From Fictibacillus nanhaiensis (GTDB taxonomy: Bacteria > Bacillota > Bacilli > Bacillales > Fictibacillaceae), in NCBI RefSeq assembly GCF_019801215.1, contig NZ_JAHVJO010000001.1, forward strand, positions 62,001 through 126,000: a stretch of DNA of 64,000 bases, read 5' to 3'. The notes under the pieces are model-generated. The model worked only from the letters and a program-made list of their open reading frames with translations. It did not search any database and was not told the DNA's origin. Positions within the stretch are counted from its first letter, which is position 1; each line of letters opens with the position of its first letter. Below, in pieces: positions 24,852-34,279 of this stretch. Both the position numbers and the translations under genes were made by a program.

Positions 24852-26057
24852 TTGTCCAAAAAAGTTAGTCGTCGTTTATTTACTTCTGAGTCTGTTACAG
24901 AAGGGCATCCAGATAAAATTTGTGACCAGATCTCTGACGCCATCTTAGATGAGATCTTAACACATGATCCAAATGCACGTGTCGCTTGTGAAACATCTGT
25001 TACAACAGGTCTTGTTCTTGTTGCAGGTGAGATTACAACGTCAACTTACGTAGATATTCCTAAAGTTGTACGTGAAACGATTAAAGAAATCGGTTATGAC
25101 CGTGCTAAATATGGTTTCGATTCTGAAACTTGTGCAGTCTTAACTTCTATCGATGAGCAATCTGCTGATATTGCAATGGGTGTAGACCAAGCGCTTGAAG
25201 CTAGAGAAGGTTCTATGACAGATGCTGAGATTGAAGCGATCGGTGCAGGCGACCAAGGTTTAATGTTCGGTTTTGCTTGTAATGAAACAGAAGAGCTTAT
25301 GCCTCTTCCGATCTCATTAGCTCATAAATTATCTCGCCGTCTAACTGAAGTTCGTAAGAGTGAAGAAATCCCTTACTTGCGTCCAGATGGAAAAACTCAA
25401 GTAACTGTTGAGTATGACGAGAACGACAAGCCAGTACGTATTGATACAATTGTCATTTCTACTCAGCATCATCCGGAAAACACGCTTGAAGAAATTCAAA
25501 AAGACGTCAAAGAAAAAGTGATTAAGCCAGTTGTACCTGCTGAATTAATCGATGAGAATACAAAATATTTTATCAATCCAACAGGCCGTTTTGTTATCGG
25601 TGGACCTCAAGGTGATGCAGGTCTTACTGGACGTAAGATTATCGTTGATACTTACGGTGGATATGCTCGTCACGGTGGCGGAGCATTCTCTGGTAAGGAT
25701 GCTACAAAAGTTGACCGTTCCGCTGCATATGCTGCACGTTATGTTGCAAAAAATATCGTAGCATCTGGTCTTGCAGATAAAGTTGAAGTTCAGCTTGCGT
25801 ATGCGATTGGTGTGGCACAGCCTGTTTCCATTGCAGTAAATACGTTCGAAACTGGAAAAGTATCAGAAGAAGTTCTTGTAGAGCTTGTTCGCGAAAACTT
25901 CGATCTTCGACCTGCTGGAATCATCAAGATGCTTGATCTTCGCCGTCCTATTTATAAGCAAACTGCTGCATACGGTCACTTTGGTCGTACTGATATTCAG
26001 CTGCCATGGGAGCAAACGGATAAAGCAGAAGACTTAAAAAAACAAGCAAATATCTAA
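24852..26057 (+). CDS. metK: S-adenosylmethionine synthase
   Basis: 401 residues starting at TTG 24852 (GGGAGGAT upstream). Makes SAM from methionine and ATP. Motifs: [13 protein letters not shown] near residue 17, [12 protein letters not shown] (~residue 118), and the [19 protein letters not shown] loop (~residue 270). Typical length. Feedback by its own product through the S-box upstream. Monocistronic, closed by a long stem terminator; pckA is divergent, an arrangement shared with B. subtilis. Confidence 0.98.
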   Translation: MSKKVSRRLFTSESVTEGHPDKICDQISDAILDEILTHDPNARVACETSVTTGLVLVAGEITTSTYVDIPKVVRETIKEIGYDRAKYGFDSETCAVLTSIDEQSADIAMGVDQALEAREGSMTDAEIEAIGAGDQGLMFGFACNETEELMPLPISLAHKLSRRLTEVRKSEEIPYLRPDGKTQVTVEYDENDKPVRIDTIVISTQHHPENTLEEIQKDVKEKVIKPVVPAELIDENTKYFINPTGRFVIGGPQGDAGLTGRKIIVDTYGGYARHGGGAFSGKDATKVDRSAAYAARYVAKNIVASGLADKVEVQLAYAIGVAQPVSIAVNTFETGKVSEEVLVELVRENFDLRPAGIIKMLDLRRPIYKQTAAYGHFGRTDIQLPWEQTDKAEDLKKQANI

Positions 26058-26063
26058 TATAGT

Positions 26064-26113
26064 AAAAAGCCTAGCGCTAACGGCACAAACCGTTTTAGCA
26101 CTAGGCTTTTTTA
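26064..26113. terminator. Terminator after metK
   Basis: AAAAAGCCTAGCGCTAACGG pairs with CCGTTTTAGCACTAGGC-TTTTTT; symmetrical ends allow use from both strands (metK and the heme O synthase gene). Confidence 0.9.
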
Positions 26114-26126
26114 TTCGCTTTTCCTT

Positions 26127-27062
26127 TTATAGATCAAAAATGATACCTACAAGGGAATAGAGAATCACCGTTGAAAAAAGGATGGTCATGTGAAATAGGG
26201 AGAATATAAACATGGATTTTGCCCATTTCTCAGAATCGTCCATTTTGTTGTAACCAATGATACTTAAAGAGAGCCATGCAACACTTAGTAGGAGTGCGAC
26301 TAATACTAAACCTAGACTTAAAGAGATAAACAGAAAGCTTATCATGATTAATACAATTAAATAAATATTTGTTTGGATATACGTTCTTCTAATTCCTTTA
26401 ACGACAGGCAGCATAGGTACTTTGGCCGCTTTATATTCGTCGTGCTTACGAATGGCGATCGCATAGAAATGCGGCATCTGCCAAATAACTGTGATTACGA
26501 AAAGCCCTAGGATTGCAGGGTGCGTAATATCTGGATAAATAGCAGCCCACCCAATAAGTGGAGGCGTAGCTCCGGAAATACTTCCAATCTCAGTATTATA
26601 GATAGTTCTTCTTTTACTCCACATCGTATACGGGACCACATAAAAGAATAAACCTAAAAAACCTAAGAATGCAGCTAAAGGAGTAGCTAAAGAAAGAATT
26701 AATATTCCGCTGATCGACATAACGATAGCTAGCCATAATACAGTTTTAGGTTTTATTTCTCCTGTTACTGTAGGTCTGTTCTTTGTTCTCTCCATAACAG
26801 AATCTATATCCCGGTCATACAGATTATTAAATGCACCTGCAGCTCCCATTACTAAAATTGAACCGATTAAAGCATATACCATTTCCGGAAGTTTTTCGAA
26901 GAGACTAAACTGATAGGTATATAAAGCCAATGTCAATCCTGCAAACATCGGAACTAAATTTGATTTTATTATTCCTGTCTTAACGGTTTGTGCAAGAATG
27001 GCCGTTCCAGATTTTTTCGCATCTGATGTGTTTTTTTTACGTTTATCTACCTTTTCATCCAT
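26127..27062 (-). CDS. ctaB: Protoheme IX farnesyltransferase (heme O synthase)
   Basis: 311 residues from ATG 27062 (AGAGG 9 bases upstream); ATG 27098 would add 12 residues but has no visible Shine-Dalgarno. UbiA-family prenyltransferase with about eight or nine helices. The first Asp motif is NNLYDRDIDSVMERTKNRP (~residue 80-98), specific for CtaB/CyoE; a second DEYKAAKVPMLPV motif lies near residue 200. It farnesylates heme b to heme o for terminal oxidases. No ctaA or ctaCDEF genes adjoin, so it stands apart from the usual cta operon and could be a second copy. Confidence 0.93.
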   Translation of the reverse strand: MDEKVDKRKKNTSDAKKSGTAILAQTVKTGIIKSNLVPMFAGLTLALYTYQFSLFEKLPEMVYALIGSILVMGAAGAFNNLYDRDIDSVMERTKNRPTVTGEIKPKTVLWLAIVMSISGILILSLATPLAAFLGFLGLFFYVVPYTMWSKRRTIYNTEIGSISGATPPLIGWAAIYPDITHPAILGLFVITVIWQMPHFYAIAIRKHDEYKAAKVPMLPVVKGIRRTYIQTNIYLIVLIMISFLFISLSLGLVLVALLLSVAWLSLSIIGYNKMDDSEKWAKSMFIFSLFHMTILFSTVILYSLVGIIFDL

Positions 27063-27303
27063 TGAAAAAAACCTCTTCTTTGCTTTATCTATTTTCATAC
27101 GAATCTAACCTAATATTTTCATTTACTTACTTTTCTATTTAGCACTAAATGTTTTCTATGTTCAAATAATTTGACTGCAATAATGTCTTAGAATACACAA
27201 TAAAGAGGGAAATAATGAAAAGGAAATAAAATGACTAAAAAATCTAAGTAAATTCATTATAACCAAAAACTCAATCAATGAGAAAAAACTCATATGCACA
27301 AAG

Positions 27304-27337
27304 AAAAAAAGACTGAATGTAACGATCAGTCTTTTTC
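27304..27337 (-). terminator. Terminator of the ugd operon, overlapping the stop codon
   Basis: Minus strand AAAGACTGA-TCGTTACAT-TCAGTCTTT then TTTTCTTT. The UGA stop of ugd is inside the upstream arm. Confidence 0.85.
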
Positions 27338-28675
27338 CTTTACTAACAAATTAGCAGCTTGATTATTATCAGTGTAACTTGTAACTGTCGGCCGTCCGAT
27401 CGATTCATAATGAAGAGGTGTATACCAGCTAGCTCGATTTATTTCTTCAAGTGTAAACATATTTCTTCCGTCGAAGATCACAGGCTCATTCATTAGCTTC
27501 AAGACATCGCCATGCAAAAGCTTTTTGAACTCTGGCCATTCCGTTACTAAACAAACCATTTCTGAATCTTTTATTGCAGCTTCTAATGAAGAAACGATGT
27601 GAACACCTTCAACTGGAAAATCTCTTACTAAAGGATCATATGCCGTTACGATAGCTCCTTCTTGGACCAACTTTTGTGATAACAGAAGTGAAGGAGCAGA
27701 ACGCGTATCTTCGGTAAAGGGCTTAAATGAAAGGCCTAACAATGTAACTTTTCTATTCTGCAGACTTTTGCAGAAATTCTTTATCTTTTTATAAAAAAGA
27801 TCACCTTGTTTTTCATTAATCGTGGTTGTCTGGGAGATGAAAGGAAGTTCGATATTCAAGCCTGCAGCAACATTTTCAAGTGCTTTTAAGTCTTTTGGAA
27901 AACAGGAACCTCCAAATCCAATCCCCGTATTTAGAAAATCACTGCCTATCCTAGGATCTAATCCCATACCATAAGCGACATCGTCTATATTCGTTCCAAG
28001 CTTATCGCTCAACTGTGAAAACATATTAATGTACGATATTTTCATCGCCAAAAAGGAATTTGCCGCATATTTTAGCAGCTCAGCGCTTTTTGTATCTGTA
28101 ACAAGTATGGGTGCATTCCATTTTTTATACAAGCTGCAGAGTAGTTTTTGTGCCTCACTATCCGAAGTACCTATTACTATTTTTGAAGGATTCATAAAAT
28201 CATAAACCGCTTTTCCTTGTCTCAAGAATTCGGGATTGTGAACGAGCGTAAAACGATTTCCGAATTTGTTTTGTTTCTGTGCCAGCTTCTCCATATTTTC
28301 AGTTGAACCTGGGGGAACAGTACTTTTAATGATGATTACTTTATCTCTCCGGCTTTCTTTGCCAATTATTTCGACAACACTCTCTACTTGTGAGAGATCC
28401 GCATTACCTTCTGTATCTTGGGGAGTGCCTACACAGATGAAAATGACATCACAATCATGTATGACCGCTGTAGCATTATGTGTGTAATGCAATTTTGATT
28501 CATTTTGCTGAAGTAAAGGTTCTAATCCTTCTTCGAAAATAGGCAAACCACCAGATTGAAGAGTAGCAATTTTTTCTTTTGCGGTATCATGAATGTATAC
28601 ATCATGTCCTTTGTCTGCAAAACAGACTGCAGTAACCAATCCTACATAACCGACGCCAAAAATACCAAGTTTCAT
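27326..28675 (-). CDS. UDP-glucose 6-dehydrogenase (TuaD/YtcA type)
   Basis: 449 residues. Oxidises UDP-glucose to UDP-glucuronate with NAD+. N-terminal Rossmann motif GVGYVGLVTAVCFADKG, KSTVPPGST around residue 115, and the catalytic cysteine in GFGGSCFPKDLKAL (~residue 255) are intact; the C-terminal domain has GLSFKPFTEDTRSAPS. Starts at ATG 28675 with GGGGGG upstream, 14 bases after the glycosyltransferase gene, so it is third in the PAP2-GT4-ugd operon. Glucuronate may go into a teichuronic acid or, given its neighbours, a glycolipid. Confidence 0.95.
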   Translation of the reverse strand: MKLGIFGVGYVGLVTAVCFADKGHDVYIHDTAKEKIATLQSGGLPIFEEGLEPLLQQNESKLHYTHNATAVIHDCDVIFICVGTPQDTEGNADLSQVESVVEIIGKESRRDKVIIIKSTVPPGSTENMEKLAQKQNKFGNRFTLVHNPEFLRQGKAVYDFMNPSKIVIGTSDSEAQKLLCSLYKKWNAPILVTDTKSAELLKYAANSFLAMKISYINMFSQLSDKLGTNIDDVAYGMGLDPRIGSDFLNTGIGFGGSCFPKDLKALENVAAGLNIELPFISQTTTINEKQGDLFYKKIKNFCKSLQNRKVTLLGLSFKPFTEDTRSAPSLLLSQKLVQEGAIVTAYDPLVRDFPVEGVHIVSSLEAAIKDSEMVCLVTEWPEFKKLLHGDVLKLMNEPVIFDGRNMFTLEEINRASWYTPLHYESIGRPTVTSYTDNNQAANLLVKEKD

Positions 28676-28689
28676 CTATTCCCCCCCTT

Positions 28690-29844
28690 TTAAGCAATAA
28701 TGGTTTTCTTTTTATCTTTTTTAAATGCTTCCTCTTCGTATTGTAACAACAGATTTCCGAAGATGGTAGACCATGATTGAGAAAGGGCATAATTTCTAGC
28801 TTGAAGCTTCATTTTTTGTAATAGGATAGGGTCATCTATGACAGAAGTAAGCTTTTTGATAAATGAATCTGCATTTCCTGCTTCAGCAATCATTCCAGTT
28901 TCACCATCTCTCACAATTTCTGTTACACCTCCTTTATTTGAGACGATGGCTGGCAAACCGGACGCATGAGCTTCTAATACAACATTTCCAAACGTTTCAG
29001 TTGAAGAAGGAAAGACAAATAAATCACATGAAGCATAGACACCCGCAAGTTCATCTCCAGATAAATAACCTGCAGAGGTTATATTCGGAGATTCTTCCTC
29101 CCACTTCTTTACTATAGGTCGACTCGGACCATCTCCCACGATCAGTAGATGTATATGCTCTTTAAGCAATGAGGGAAGTTTCTGCATCATCTCATGAAGT
29201 ACATCCAAGTCTTTTTCAGGAGCTAACCTTCCAACGAATAATAGTATATATTTCTCTTTGATTTTGTATTTTTCACGCAGGAGATGATTCCGTTTTTGTG
29301 GGGAGAATTGGTCACAGTCCACCCCTCTCGACCAGATCGAAACATTAGTGAAACTATGTCTCATAAGTGTCTGCCTCGTTTCCTCAGCAGGAACAAATAT
29401 TTTTTGAAAGGGGGTATGAAACCATGTCATATAGCGCCAAAGTAGGGGAGAAAGAAAATCAAGATGATAGTAGGACAGGTACCTGTCAAAGTGTGTGTGA
29501 TAAGAAGCAACCATAGGTATGTTTTCTTTTTTGCCATATCGCAAGCCGCATAGACCAATATTGAAAGGAGTAGCTATGTGGAGTAAATCAGGTTTAAAAG
29601 AATTTAGTTCTTGATCAAGGGCACGCCATTTAGGTATAGCGAGCCTGCACTCAGGATAAAGGAAAAGGGGCAGGCTCTTCATAGCATAGTAGTTGTTTAA
29701 ATCAGGAGATATCTCATCAAAATGAGGCATGATCACTTTATACGGAACAGAATGGTTTTCTAAATACATAGTTAACCTTTTGAGAGTTCGCGCAACACCA
29801 TTGATCTGTGGATCGAATGTATCTGTAAATAAGGCAAGTTTCAT
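28690..29844 (-). CDS. GT4-family glycosyltransferase, lipid- or wall-sugar type
   Basis: 384 residues from ATG 29844 (AAAGGAG 9 bases upstream; ATG 29853 abuts the site). N-terminal ALFTDTFDPQINGVARTL is the acceptor-side motif of the MgtA/PimB-like GT4 branch; LFVGRLAPEKDLDVL and the E-x7-E motif ETFGNVVLE within FPSSTETFG (~residue 280) mark the nucleotide-sugar domain. It lies between a PAP2 phosphatase and UDP-glucose dehydrogenase, so a glycosyl-diacylglycerol or similar envelope lipid is a reasonable product and UDP-glucuronate a candidate donor. Neither is proved by sequence. Confidence 0.88.
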   Translation of the reverse strand: MKLALFTDTFDPQINGVARTLKRLTMYLENHSVPYKVIMPHFDEISPDLNNYYAMKSLPLFLYPECRLAIPKWRALDQELNSFKPDLLHIATPFNIGLCGLRYGKKENIPMVASYHTHFDRYLSYYHLDFLSPLLWRYMTWFHTPFQKIFVPAEETRQTLMRHSFTNVSIWSRGVDCDQFSPQKRNHLLREKYKIKEKYILLFVGRLAPEKDLDVLHEMMQKLPSLLKEHIHLLIVGDGPSRPIVKKWEEESPNITSAGYLSGDELAGVYASCDLFVFPSSTETFGNVVLEAHASGLPAIVSNKGGVTEIVRDGETGMIAEAGNADSFIKKLTSVIDDPILLQKMKLQARNYALSQSWSTIFGNLLLQYEEEAFKKDKKKTIIA

Positions 29845-29861
29845 CTTCTTCATCTCCTTTT

Positions 29862-30416
29862 TTAAAAGAAAAATGGCATGATAAACGCATTCACTAAAAA
29901 TAAAGAAAAGAAGCTAGAACTTATACCTAAAATCATCCCCGCTAGAACATCAGAAGGATAGTGAAGACCTAAATACATACGAGATATGGCTACGAGAAGT
30001 GCAACAATGATTAAAAACATACCCAAAAAAGGGTTCAAAAGAATTAAAGGCGTTACGATAGAGAAGATTGCAGTTGTATGCCCAGATGGAAATGAGTGAT
30101 CTTTTAATGGATTTTCTCCAATGTTTGTATCAGGCAAACTTACGTAAGGCCGTTGCCGAGGATACATTTTTTTAGAAATGGCAACAGGGATATGACTAAC
30201 AATAAGCGACAGCATACAAACGATGCCCCAAGATTTTAGATGCATAGGAAGAAGTAGTAAAAGAAGCACTGCAGTAGTGATGGTTGCAGTTGCACCTCCT
30301 AGGTGTGTCCACACATGAAAAAAACGGTCCATAGAACTGCGATGCATTCTGCCGTTAATAACACGGAAATAAGAACACTCTTTTTCGTATAGCCAGCCTA
30401 TAACTTTTGTCATCAT
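29862..30416 (-). CDS. PAP2-family phosphatase
   Basis: About 184 residues from ATG 30416 (AAAAGGTGG upstream). Five or six membrane helices with the three lipid-phosphatase motifs: KKMYPRQRP, HSFPSGHTTA and SRMYLGLHYPSDV, catalytic His included. Enzymes of this kind dephosphorylate phosphatidate, phosphatidylglycerophosphate or undecaprenyl diphosphate. First gene of the PAP2-GT4-ugd operon (17 bases to the next), so it may supply diacylglycerol or recycle the lipid carrier for the glycosyltransferase. Confidence 0.9.
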   Translation of the reverse strand: MMTKVIGWLYEKECSYFRVINGRMHRSSMDRFFHVWTHLGGATATITTAVLLLLLLPMHLKSWGIVCMLSLIVSHIPVAISKKMYPRQRPYVSLPDTNIGENPLKDHSFPSGHTTAIFSIVTPLILLNPFLGMFLIIVALLVAISRMYLGLHYPSDVLAGMILGISSSFFSLFLVNAFIMPFFF

Positions 30417-30467
30417 AACCACCTTTTCCCTAAATGTTGTTTTTGTTAAGTTAATAATAAATCCCAA

Positions 30468-30758
30468 TTGTTAGGGGGAAATGAAGTAAATATAAATTTT
30501 TTATAAAGAAACAAACCACCTATTTTTAGTGGACAAGTTACAACAACAGAAATGTTTTGTTCTGGTTTCTCTTTGTAGATTTCTGCAACTCTACAAATAT
30601 CCAAGAGTACATGAATTTTCTTTCTGATAAAGATCGGAGTTGATGGTTACTATTAAAGAAATGTAAGATAAGAAACGTTTAAGCACGAATTAATCAATTT
30701 GGCAGCAGTTATGTTAAAATAGTGTGCAAATCTAATTTTGTGGTGAGGTGAACAATTT
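30468..30758. other. Intergenic region, no gene seen
   Basis: AT-rich, divergent promoters for the PAP2 operon and the VOC gene must lie here. I see no clear -35/-10 pair, riboswitch core or long inverted repeat. Confidence 0.3.
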
Positions 30759-31130
30759 ATGTATAAAGGCATACATCATGTCTCGCTTCTTGTGACTGAT
30801 CTAGAGAAATCGAGTGATTTTTATGAAGGAATTTTAGGTTTTAAACAAAATAAAAAACGCCCCCAGTTTGATTTTCCGGGCGTCTGGTATGATATTGGAA
30901 ACACTCAACTGCATTTAATTGTTCATCCAAAAGGGAAGGCTAGAAGGAACACGACTGATATCGATAGTAGAGACGGCCATTTTGCTGTCCGTGTTGAGGA
31001 TATGAAAGAGTTGTTAAAAACACTAGACCATCATGGAATTACATACGTAAATAAACCAGTAAATAAAACAGATTGGCACCAAGTCTTTATAAGTGATCCT
31101 GATGGTAATCTGATTGAGTTTAACGCTTAG
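30759..31130 (+). CDS. VOC-family (glyoxalase/dioxygenase fold) protein
   Basis: 123 residues, two beta-alpha-beta-beta-beta repeats. Metal-site residues are plausible: His in HHVSLLVTDLEKS, His in QLHLIVH and Glu in GNLIEFNA. The family includes glyoxalase I, dioxygenases and antibiotic-resistance proteins; the substrate is unknown. TGGTGAGGTG precedes ATG 30759. Its end overlaps the convergent ytoA gene by 11 bases. Confidence 0.88.
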   Translation: MYKGIHHVSLLVTDLEKSSDFYEGILGFKQNKKRPQFDFPGVWYDIGNTQLHLIVHPKGKARRNTTDIDSRDGHFAVRVEDMKELLKTLDHHGITYVNKPVNKTDWHQVFISDPDGNLIEFNA

Positions 31131-31638
31131 ATTGCAGTGATTTATAATATTGCCCCTTTTCATAGTATTCACGGCGTATTCGATCCATATCTTGAATGTC
31201 TTCTGCTGTTAATTCTCTGATTACCTTTGCAGGTCTTCCAAAAGCAAGAGTGTTTGGGGGGATTATCTTCCCGGGAGGTACTAGGCTTCCTGCACCTATG
31301 AATGCACCCTTTCCAATTTGTGCACCATCGAGAACAAGTGAACCCATGCCAATCAAAGCGTTCTCTTCAATCATACAGCTATGCAGAATAACACTATGAC
31401 CAACTGTTACCCCATCTTTTATATGGAGTGGACGATTTGGACTTTGATGCAAAACGGAGTTATCTTGAACGTTCACATAATTTCCGATTATAGTTGGGGA
31501 AACATCACCGCGTATAGAAGTGTTGAACCAAATAGAAGAGTATTCACCGATTTGAACGTCCCCTGTGATCGTAACATAATCTGCAATAAATGCAGTTTCT
31601 GAAATTGCTGGCTTTTTGTCGTAATAAGGATAAATCAT
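31120..31638 (-). CDS. ytoA: Gamma-carbonic anhydrase-like protein YtoA
   Basis: 172 residues from ATG 31638 (AGGAT upstream; GTG 31647 abuts it). Left-handed beta-helix of hexapeptide repeats (TGDVQIGEYSSIWFNTSIRGD, then VTVGHSVILHSC, GMGSLVLDGAQIGKGAFIGAGS). The Arg/Asp of IRGD, Gln of NVQDNSVLH and metal histidines (H of LHQ, GHS, LHS) are in place for a gamma-CA. Physiological activity of the Bacillus protein is not settled. Single gene. Confidence 0.9.
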   Translation of the reverse strand: MIYPYYDKKPAISETAFIADYVTITGDVQIGEYSSIWFNTSIRGDVSPTIIGNYVNVQDNSVLHQSPNRPLHIKDGVTVGHSVILHSCMIEENALIGMGSLVLDGAQIGKGAFIGAGSLVPPGKIIPPNTLAFGRPAKVIRELTAEDIQDMDRIRREYYEKGQYYKSLQSKR

Positions 31639-31769
31639 GGTATACACATCCTGTTTTTATTTTCATTACGTATAGTTTAGCAAAACGCATCGTTTATGAA
31701 TAGATGAGGAAGACTCAGGTAGTAATTGAGTTAAAAAACAAGTTTTTAAATATGAAAAGGGTGATTAGA

Positions 31770-32570
31770 ATGTGGACTTGGAAAACGGATAAAGAAGCCA
31801 TTGGAACAGTTGTAGTCGTACACGGAGCTAACGAGCATCATGGAAGGTATGATTGGGTCATCAAACAACTTAATAACTCAGGCTTTCATTGCGTATCTGG
31901 AGATCTGCCCGGGCAAGGTACGACAACAAGAAGAAGAGGACACATTGATACTTTTGATGAGTATATTTTCTCGATAGAAAGTTGGTTCACTGAGGCGCAA
32001 AAATTAAGGCTGCCCGTTTACATCTTAGGTCATAGTATGGGTGGATTGGCTGTAATCAGGACTTTGATGGAAAAGCGGCTAGCCATTCAAGCAGTCGTTT
32101 TATCTTCACCTTGTCTTGGGTTGGCTCATTATCCGTCACGAGGGAAAAATGCGATGTCGTTTTTGTTAAATAAAATCGCACCCGGTATCAGGCTGGCAAC
32201 TAACTTACCAGAAGGCAGTGCGACGAGAAACGAAGAGATTCGGATTCGTGATAAAGAAGATAAATTGATTGTAAAGAAAGTATCTATTAGATGGTATCGA
32301 GAATTGGCTGCTTCGATGAAACATGTTTTTGATCAATATAAAAAATTTCCGAACCTCCCCTTATTGCTATTGCAAGCCGGTGATGATTTGATCGTAGATA
32401 AAGAGGCCGTAAAGCAATGGTTCAACGGCGTTAACCTTGATGAAAAATGGTATAAGGAATTTCCCTCCCTTTATCATGAAGTTTTAAACGAACCTGAACG
32501 GGAAAATGTATTTGAATATGTAAAAAGATTTTTAATTTTGCATAGTGAATCCAATATAGGAAAAAGGTAA
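31770..32570 (+). CDS. ytpA: Phospholipase/alpha-beta hydrolase YtpA
   Basis: 266 residues from ATG 31770 (AAAAGGG 8 bases upstream); earlier in-frame ATGs at 31704 and 31752 lack proper sites. Monoacylglycerol-lipase-like: VVHGANEHHGRYD oxyanion loop, nucleophile GHSMGG (~residue 90), Asp in AGDDLIVD and His in LYHEVLNE. In B. subtilis YtpA is a lysophospholipase-type enzyme linked to the antibiotic phospholipid bacilysocin. Followed after 29 bases by ytpB, the same pair as in B. subtilis. Confidence 0.9.
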   Translation: MWTWKTDKEAIGTVVVVHGANEHHGRYDWVIKQLNNSGFHCVSGDLPGQGTTTRRRGHIDTFDEYIFSIESWFTEAQKLRLPVYILGHSMGGLAVIRTLMEKRLAIQAVVLSSPCLGLAHYPSRGKNAMSFLLNKIAPGIRLATNLPEGSATRNEEIRIRDKEDKLIVKKVSIRWYRELAASMKHVFDQYKKFPNLPLLLLQAGDDLIVDKEAVKQWFNGVNLDEKWYKEFPSLYHEVLNEPERENVFEYVKRFLILHSESNIGKR

Positions 32571-32599
32571 AGAGAGACTGAATCAAAAGGAGCCTTTAC

Positions 32600-33670
32600 A
32601 TGAATAAAGTTCCGGTTCACCCATGGGGATTAATGTACTCGGTTTACACGAATGTGTTTCCTACTGTTAGCCAGCTGCTTAAAAAATGGAAAGATAAAGC
32701 TGAAAAAATACCGAATCCTGAATTAAGGTTACAAGCTTTAAACAGCATTTCTGACAAGATGTTTCACTGTGAAGGTGGAGCGATCTTAACATTGCTAGCC
32801 GGGAAACATCAAACTAAAGCAATGGAATTTGTAGTGGCTTATCAAACGATAAGTGATTATTTAGATAACCTTTGTGATCGCAGCACTTCTTTAGATGAAA
32901 AGGATTTTCGTGCTCTTCATGAAAGTATGTTTCATGCTTTAAGTCCTGGAGCAAAGCCTACCGATTATTACAGATACAGAAGTGAAAATGATGACGGAGG
33001 ATATCTTGCGAGTCTTGTCCTGACCTGTCAGAACGTTTTATCAGAGATGAACGCTTATCCAAATATCGCAAGTGAACTCATTGGACTAGCCCAAATTTAT
33101 TGTGATCTACAAGTTCACAAGCATGTTGTGATCCAGGAAAGGGAACCTCGACTTATTCAGTGGTTTGGTGAATATCAATCTGTCCTACCTGATATCACAT
33201 GGTATGAGTTTTCAGCATGTGCAGGATCTACATTAGGAATCTTTTGTTTAGTGAGCTATGCTTTTGAAAGTGAATTTACAAAAGAATCTGCAATAAATAT
33301 AAAAAAAGGTTATTTTCCTTGGTTGCAGGGCTTACATATTTTGCTCGATTATTTTATTGATCAAAATGAAGATAAACGTGAAGGAGATCTAAACTTCTGT
33401 ACGTACTACAAAAATGAACAGCATATGCTTGAACGAATGGTCTATTTTGCAAAGAAAGCTGATAAAAGCTGTGCAAAATTGCCGAACTCAAAGTTTCATC
33501 GGCTCATCCAAAGAGGACTTCTCGGGATATATCTTGCAGATCGCAAAGTCTCAGATTGTCCGGTTATTAAGAAGATGGCTTCTAAGCTTGTTAAAGTAGG
33601 GGGAGCTACGAGTTACTTTTTTTATGTGAACCGAAAAGTTTATCAAAAACTGAAACCGTCTCTATCATAA
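32600..33670 (+). CDS. ytpB: Tetraprenyl-beta-curcumene synthase YtpB (DUF2600)
   Basis: 356 residues, all-helical terpene synthase of the large-terpene type. The Asp-rich motif DYLDNLCDRS lies near residue 77 and another acidic NEDKREGD-type segment near residue 258. In B. subtilis YtpB cyclises heptaprenyl diphosphate to tetraprenyl-beta-curcumene, the precursor of C35 sesquarterpenes found in spores. AAAGGAG precedes ATG 32600. Second gene of the ytpAB operon. Whether a squalene-hopene-cyclase-type partner exists lies outside this window. Confidence 0.93.
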   Translation: MNKVPVHPWGLMYSVYTNVFPTVSQLLKKWKDKAEKIPNPELRLQALNSISDKMFHCEGGAILTLLAGKHQTKAMEFVVAYQTISDYLDNLCDRSTSLDEKDFRALHESMFHALSPGAKPTDYYRYRSENDDGGYLASLVLTCQNVLSEMNAYPNIASELIGLAQIYCDLQVHKHVVIQEREPRLIQWFGEYQSVLPDITWYEFSACAGSTLGIFCLVSYAFESEFTKESAINIKKGYFPWLQGLHILLDYFIDQNEDKREGDLNFCTYYKNEQHMLERMVYFAKKADKSCAKLPNSKFHRLIQRGLLGIYLADRKVSDCPVIKKMASKLVKVGGATSYFFYVNRKVYQKLKPSLS

Positions 33671-33673
33671 GAA

Positions 33674-33718
33674 AAGGCTGATTTAACGTTAAACATGTTG
33701 GAATCAGCCTCTTTTTTC
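33674..33718. terminator. Terminator shared by ytpB and ytqB
   Basis: AAGGCTGATT pairs with AATCAGCCT, loop ~18 bases, then CTTTTTT. The right arm overlaps the 3' end of ytqB on the other strand. Confidence 0.8.
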
Positions 33719-34279
33719 GATTGCCACGATGAATGGGGGATCATTTTTTTGATTAATGAAATCATATTTTAAGACATGTGCGCGCTTCTGATCGAGATTA
33801 CTTACATAGTTCATGACGATCTCTTTTTCCCGCTTGCCTTCCTCATGCCCGTGGTAAATGACGAGGACGATGATACCTTCGACTTTTAATAACTGAAATA
33901 GCTGTTCGATAGCATTGACGGTTGATGTGCCTGTCGTTGTGATGGATTTATCGCTGCCCGGCAGATAGCCTAGATTGAAAATGGCAGCTGCTACTTTTCC
34001 TTCAGAAAAGTCAGGAATCAGTTCCAGCATCTTATCATGAGAAGCGTGAATGAAGGTTACATTAGGATACGATTGGTGATCAGTCAATCGCTGTTTGGAT
34101 CTCTCAATCGCTTGTTTCTGAATATCAAAGGCATACACGTGCCCATTTGCTCCTACTATTTTTGATAAGAACAACGTGTCATTACCGTTACCGCACGTTG
34201 CATCAATGACAATATCACCTGGCTCACAAAAAGAACGCAGCAACGTCCTGGCAAAAGGAAGAACACCTTCTATTTTCAT
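33704..34279 (-). CDS. mnmM: tRNA wobble-uridine methyltransferase MnmM (YtqB)
   Basis: 191 residues. Class I methyltransferase with AdoMet motif DATCGNGNDTLFL (~residue 24) and NLGYLPGSDKSITT motif around residue 107, typical of the rRNA-methylase-like YtqB family. YtqB has been identified as MnmM, which methylates 5-aminomethyl-2-thiouridine in tRNA using SAM. The start ATG overlaps the ytqA stop (ATGA), so the two genes are translationally coupled. Confidence 0.9.
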   Translation of the reverse strand: MKIEGVLPFARTLLRSFCEPGDIVIDATCGNGNDTLFLSKIVGANGHVYAFDIQKQAIERSKQRLTDHQSYPNVTFIHASHDKMLELIPDFSEGKVAAAIFNLGYLPGSDKSITTTGTSTVNAIEQLFQLLKVEGIIVLVIYHGHEEGKREKEIVMNYVSNLDQKRAHVLKYDFINQKNDPPFIVAIEKRG

